22,944 nucleotides of DNA from Silene noctiflora (Eukaryota; Streptophyta; Magnoliopsida; Caryophyllales; Caryophyllaceae), in NCBI GenBank assembly GCA_009801015.1, contig VHZZ01004117.1, forward strand, positions 64,860 through 87,803, written 5' to 3'. Below, piece by piece: positions 20,431 to 22,944 of the stretch. How positions within the stretch are numbered: the stretch's first letter is position 1; every line of letters begins with the position of its first letter. Below the pieces are notes generated by a model that did not search any database, had not been told where the DNA came from, and saw nothing but the letters and a program-made list of their open reading frames with translations. A program made the position numbers and the translations under genes.

Positions 20431-22271
20431 GGAAAAGGAAGAAGATGTTGCTTGGCAAGTACACATGACTCGCAGAAAAAATCTTTTATTCCGTTAGTAA
20501 CTGATACAGATACATGTTTCAACTTGTCAAAAGAACTATGACCAAGCCTATTATGAAACAATGTTAAATCTGCTAGTTGATTAACAGTAGAAACATTAAC
20601 AGAACTAAAAGTATTACAAGATGCATTATGAAGTCCAAAGTATGAGAACTGTAAGGGCATCTTGAACTTGTACAAATCACCAAATATGTTGGCCTTAATC
20701 ACAACTTCTTTATTTAAAGGATCCTGAAATTGACAACCATTTTTCAAGAAGATGACAGTTAAACCAGTAGCAGTGATTAACTTCCCAACAGAGAGTAAAT
20801 TTTGCTTAAAATCTGGAATAAAAAGAACATTATGCAAAGTAATTCTGTCTGTCAGCTTGACTGTTCCTGCTTTATGCACTATCTTAACTGAACCATCAGG
20901 CAAAGACACATAAACAGGTTTAACCAGACGCTTAACAGCAGATAACAGGTGAACATTAGATGTCATATGATCTGATGCACCTGAATCAATAAGCCAATCA
21001 AAACTAGCATTGGCAATCTTAGTAGAAGCCATACCTGCAAAATGTACAGAAGACTGTAAGGGAGTGACATCAACTGCAGACTTATCATAAATAACCTTGA
21101 GAACCTTGGTCATGACTGAATCAACAATTGATTGCACTAAATCTGGATTGACTTGATCAACAACCTTCCCAGATGAATGAGCAACCATAGTAGAATGATC
21201 ATCAAGAGGAGTAACATCAATATAATCATCATCTTGATCAGCACTGGATGTAAAAGCATTATTAGCAGCTCTGGCAGGACCTGACACCTTCCCTTTACCC
21301 TTATTCTTCCTGGCATTAAAGGCTTTGAAATTGTAGCAACGCTCCTGGATATGACCTTTAATGTTGCAGAAAGTACAAGTCTTGAGTCTATAGCAATCAG
21401 CAACATCATGGCCCTTCTTCTCACAGTGAGTACAATACTCAGTTGAAGCATCCTTGGACTTCTTATGTGAGGAATCATCAGAAATAGGATGATCAGGAAG
21501 TCTCTTTTTGACATTATATGCTGCACCCTCAACAAAAGACTCTGAAGCATTATCATTAAGAGTCTTTTGCTTCTCTATCTTCTACAACATGCCTAAAGCA
21601 CGATTGATAGGTGGCAAAGGCTCCATGGACAACAAAGTGTTCTGAACTTGTTCATAACCAAAGTTTAACCCCATCAACAACTGTATAAGCTTTGCTTGAG
21701 TCTCACGATCAAGAAGACGCTTCATAAAATGACAGGAACATTTGGACATAATTCTACAAGAACAATGAGGCATAGGATCCATATTGTCAATGCCCTCCCA
21801 AAGAGACCTGATTTTGCTGTAATACTCGAGCAAAGAACGATTTTCTTGAACCAAATTACTTAGAATTTTCTTCAAATCATAGAGCTCAAGGATGTTTAAC
21901 TGACCAAAACGCTCAACAATTTCAACCCATAAAGCTTTTGAAGAATTGGCATACTGCAAAATATCCCTAAGATTCTTGGACACAGAATTCAGAATCCAAC
22001 GAAGGACCAACAGATCACATCGCACCCATTGGTTGAACTTCTTATCAGACTGGTCAGGAACACTGCATTCTTTAGTTATGAACCCCACTTTATTCTTTGA
22101 AACCAAAGCTTGAACCACATCCATCTGCCATTGATGGAAATTTGTAATATAAAACAGATATGCAGTAAGTTGAATATTAGGTTGATCATTTGGTGACAAA
22201 AAAAGAGGACCGTCTAAAGGAGAATAAAAAGTGTTTTGAGAAGAATCAGAAGTTTCAGTAATCTCAGGCAT
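20388..22271 (-). pseudogene. Truncated Ty1/copia gag-protease-pre-integrase
   Basis: One minus-strand frame runs from ATG at 22271, broken by a single in-frame TAG at 21584-21582. The first part is a copia gag (UBN2 type; NFHQWQMDVVQALVSKNK, then YSKIRSLWEGID). Two CX2CX4HX4C zinc knuckles follow at about 21435-21335 (CTHCEKKGHDVADC and CTFCNIKGHIQERC). The aspartic protease motif DSGASDHM is at about 20987-20964. The GAG-pre-integrase domain is seen in LFHNRLGHSSFDKLKH and CESCVLAKQHLLPFP. The family likeness stops near 20440, just before the integrase core, and the last dozen residues look like host sequence. Integrase, reverse transcriptase and RNase H are missing, so the copy cannot move by itself. 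Apart from the one stop the coding part is well preserved. Confidence 0.93.
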
Positions 22272-22357
22272 GATTCTGGAAGAAAAAAGAAGATGAATAT
22301 GAAAAGAAATGAAAGAAAAAGATTAAATGCGGAAGCTTTAGTGATTTACGAGGATCT

Positions 22358-22377
22358 ATTAATGGCTCTTGGTACCA
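22358..22377 (-). other. Primer-binding site of the copia element
   Basis: On the minus strand TGGTACCAAGAGCCATTA lies about 85 bases upstream of the gag ATG. It resembles the tRNA-iMet primer site (TGGTATCAGAGCCA) common in plant copia elements. Confidence 0.7.
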
Positions 22378-22504
22378 TATAAACCTTCAATATTAATGAA
22401 GTTTATTGAGGAACTTAGAAAGATGGAAAGAAAGAGAACTGAATGTAAGAGAGGAAAGAATGAATATGATTGTATTAACTTGATTATTTCATACATAGAG
22501 GAGG

Positions 22505-22518
22505 TATATATATATATA
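22505..22518 (-). promoter_or_regulatory. TATA box in the copia LTR
   Basis: An alternating TA run inside the LTR, about 130 bases before the primer site in the minus direction, a normal place for an LTR core promoter. The sequence alone does not show activity. Confidence 0.45.
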
Positions 22519-22557
22519 GAAACTCATATCCTAAGTCTAACAAACTATGATGACCTG

Positions 22558-22615
22558 GATAACTGATTTCTAACAAACTATTACATGATAACTGATTCTT
22601 AACAAACTATTACAT
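22558..22615. repeat. 29-bp tandem duplication in the copia LTR
   Basis: GATAACTGATTTCTAACAAA plus nine bases at 22558-22586 is repeated at 22587-22615, with differences only in the TTCTA/TCTTA core. It lies upstream of the TATA box in the minus direction, where U3 enhancer duplications are often found. Confidence 0.92.
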
Positions 22616-22649
22616 GAGTATGTATTCCTATAGTAGTATAGCCCTAACA

Positions 22650-22944
22650 TAAAAAGAAGGAATTTTAGGCGGTAAATACTTAGTAATTTTAAAGTTAATG
22701 TTGAAAGTGATAACTTAGGTCTTATTAAGTCTATTCGCAAATATGTACTTGGCAAATTCTTTGAGAAATTTTAAGTATTATCAAAAGATGTATAGTTAGT
22801 GCTGGAAATCATATATTAACATATCACATATGTTGGTTTAAATTTTTATTCATAAAAACTTAAGGATCTTATGCATGCAAACAATTACATAAGATTTAAA
22901 GAAATCGATTTTTATACCATCATCAATAGACCGATTTGGGCACA
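22650..22944. other. Right edge of the window, no gene seen
   Basis: AT-rich DNA with short open frames only. I see no domain, RNA gene or repeat boundary. Confidence 0.5.

Larger units (their letters stand above)
22378..22649 (-). mobile_element. Probable 5' LTR of the copia element
   Basis: The unit adjoins the primer site. On the minus strand it begins TGTTAGGGC at 22649 and carries a TATATATATATA box at about 22518-22505, followed by a pyrimidine-rich leader that could start the genomic RNA. It holds a 29-bp tandem duplication. It is about 270 bp long. The inner edge reads TATA rather than the usual CA, so the limits are approximate, and the partner LTR was lost with the rest of the element. 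Confidence 0.55.

Overview
This is plant nuclear DNA: AT-rich, with intron-split genes and dense, nested transposable elements. Three protein-coding loci are supported by exon-by-exon reading. A eudicot is likely. A repeated ACTCGRTCGAGT-type motif recalls repeats I associate with Caryophyllales/Caryophyllaceae, but that placement is a weak inference. I see no CRISPR array, operon, rRNA or tRNA gene.

Layout from left to right. Positions 1-692 look like a Ty1/copia (SIRE-type) LTR read on the minus strand, running off the window. It is inserted in a decayed minus-strand Ty3/gypsy gag-protease remnant (693-2262) that still has its primer-binding site and an adjoining LTR (2263 to about 2830). 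After about 1 kb of featureless DNA comes a Helitron-like element (3866-4758) carrying a nested Stowaway MITE (3991-4186). Immediately downstream, on the plus strand, is the second exon of a CYP71-type cytochrome P450 (4825-5445). Its first exon is not in the window.

The middle holds two complete minus-strand genes. The first is a five-exon CREG homologue (6674-8535, 199 aa, FMN-binding split-barrel family). The second is a four-exon NRT1/PTR transporter of the NPF5 type (9834-15048, 529 aa). A GC-rich hAT-like non-autonomous element (9355-9670) sits between them. The transporter's 2.76-kb second intron carries a MITE (13031-13215) and a diverged relative of the Helitron-like sequence. A second Stowaway-like MITE lies in the transporter's upstream region (15366-15583).

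The right third is mostly mobile DNA. It begins with a Mutator-like MITE with long terminal inverted repeats and a perfect 9-bp target duplication (15953-16485). Next is a LINE-like insertion with a poly(A) end and a perfect 16-bp target duplication (16660-20146). That insertion is itself split by a 1.8-kb LTR-like unit (17023-18832) holding eight near-palindromic motifs spaced mostly 20-21 bp apart. Last is a truncated minus-strand Ty1/copia gag-protease element with its primer-binding site and a probable LTR (about 20430-22649).

The three host genes do not form an evident pathway. A P450 beside an NPF transporter could suggest specialised metabolism, but nothing in the window proves a link. 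I found no convincing new biological system. The most informative signals are the layered insertion history, the phased palindrome array, the intronic hairpin in the CREG gene and the altered proton-coupling motif in the NPF protein.
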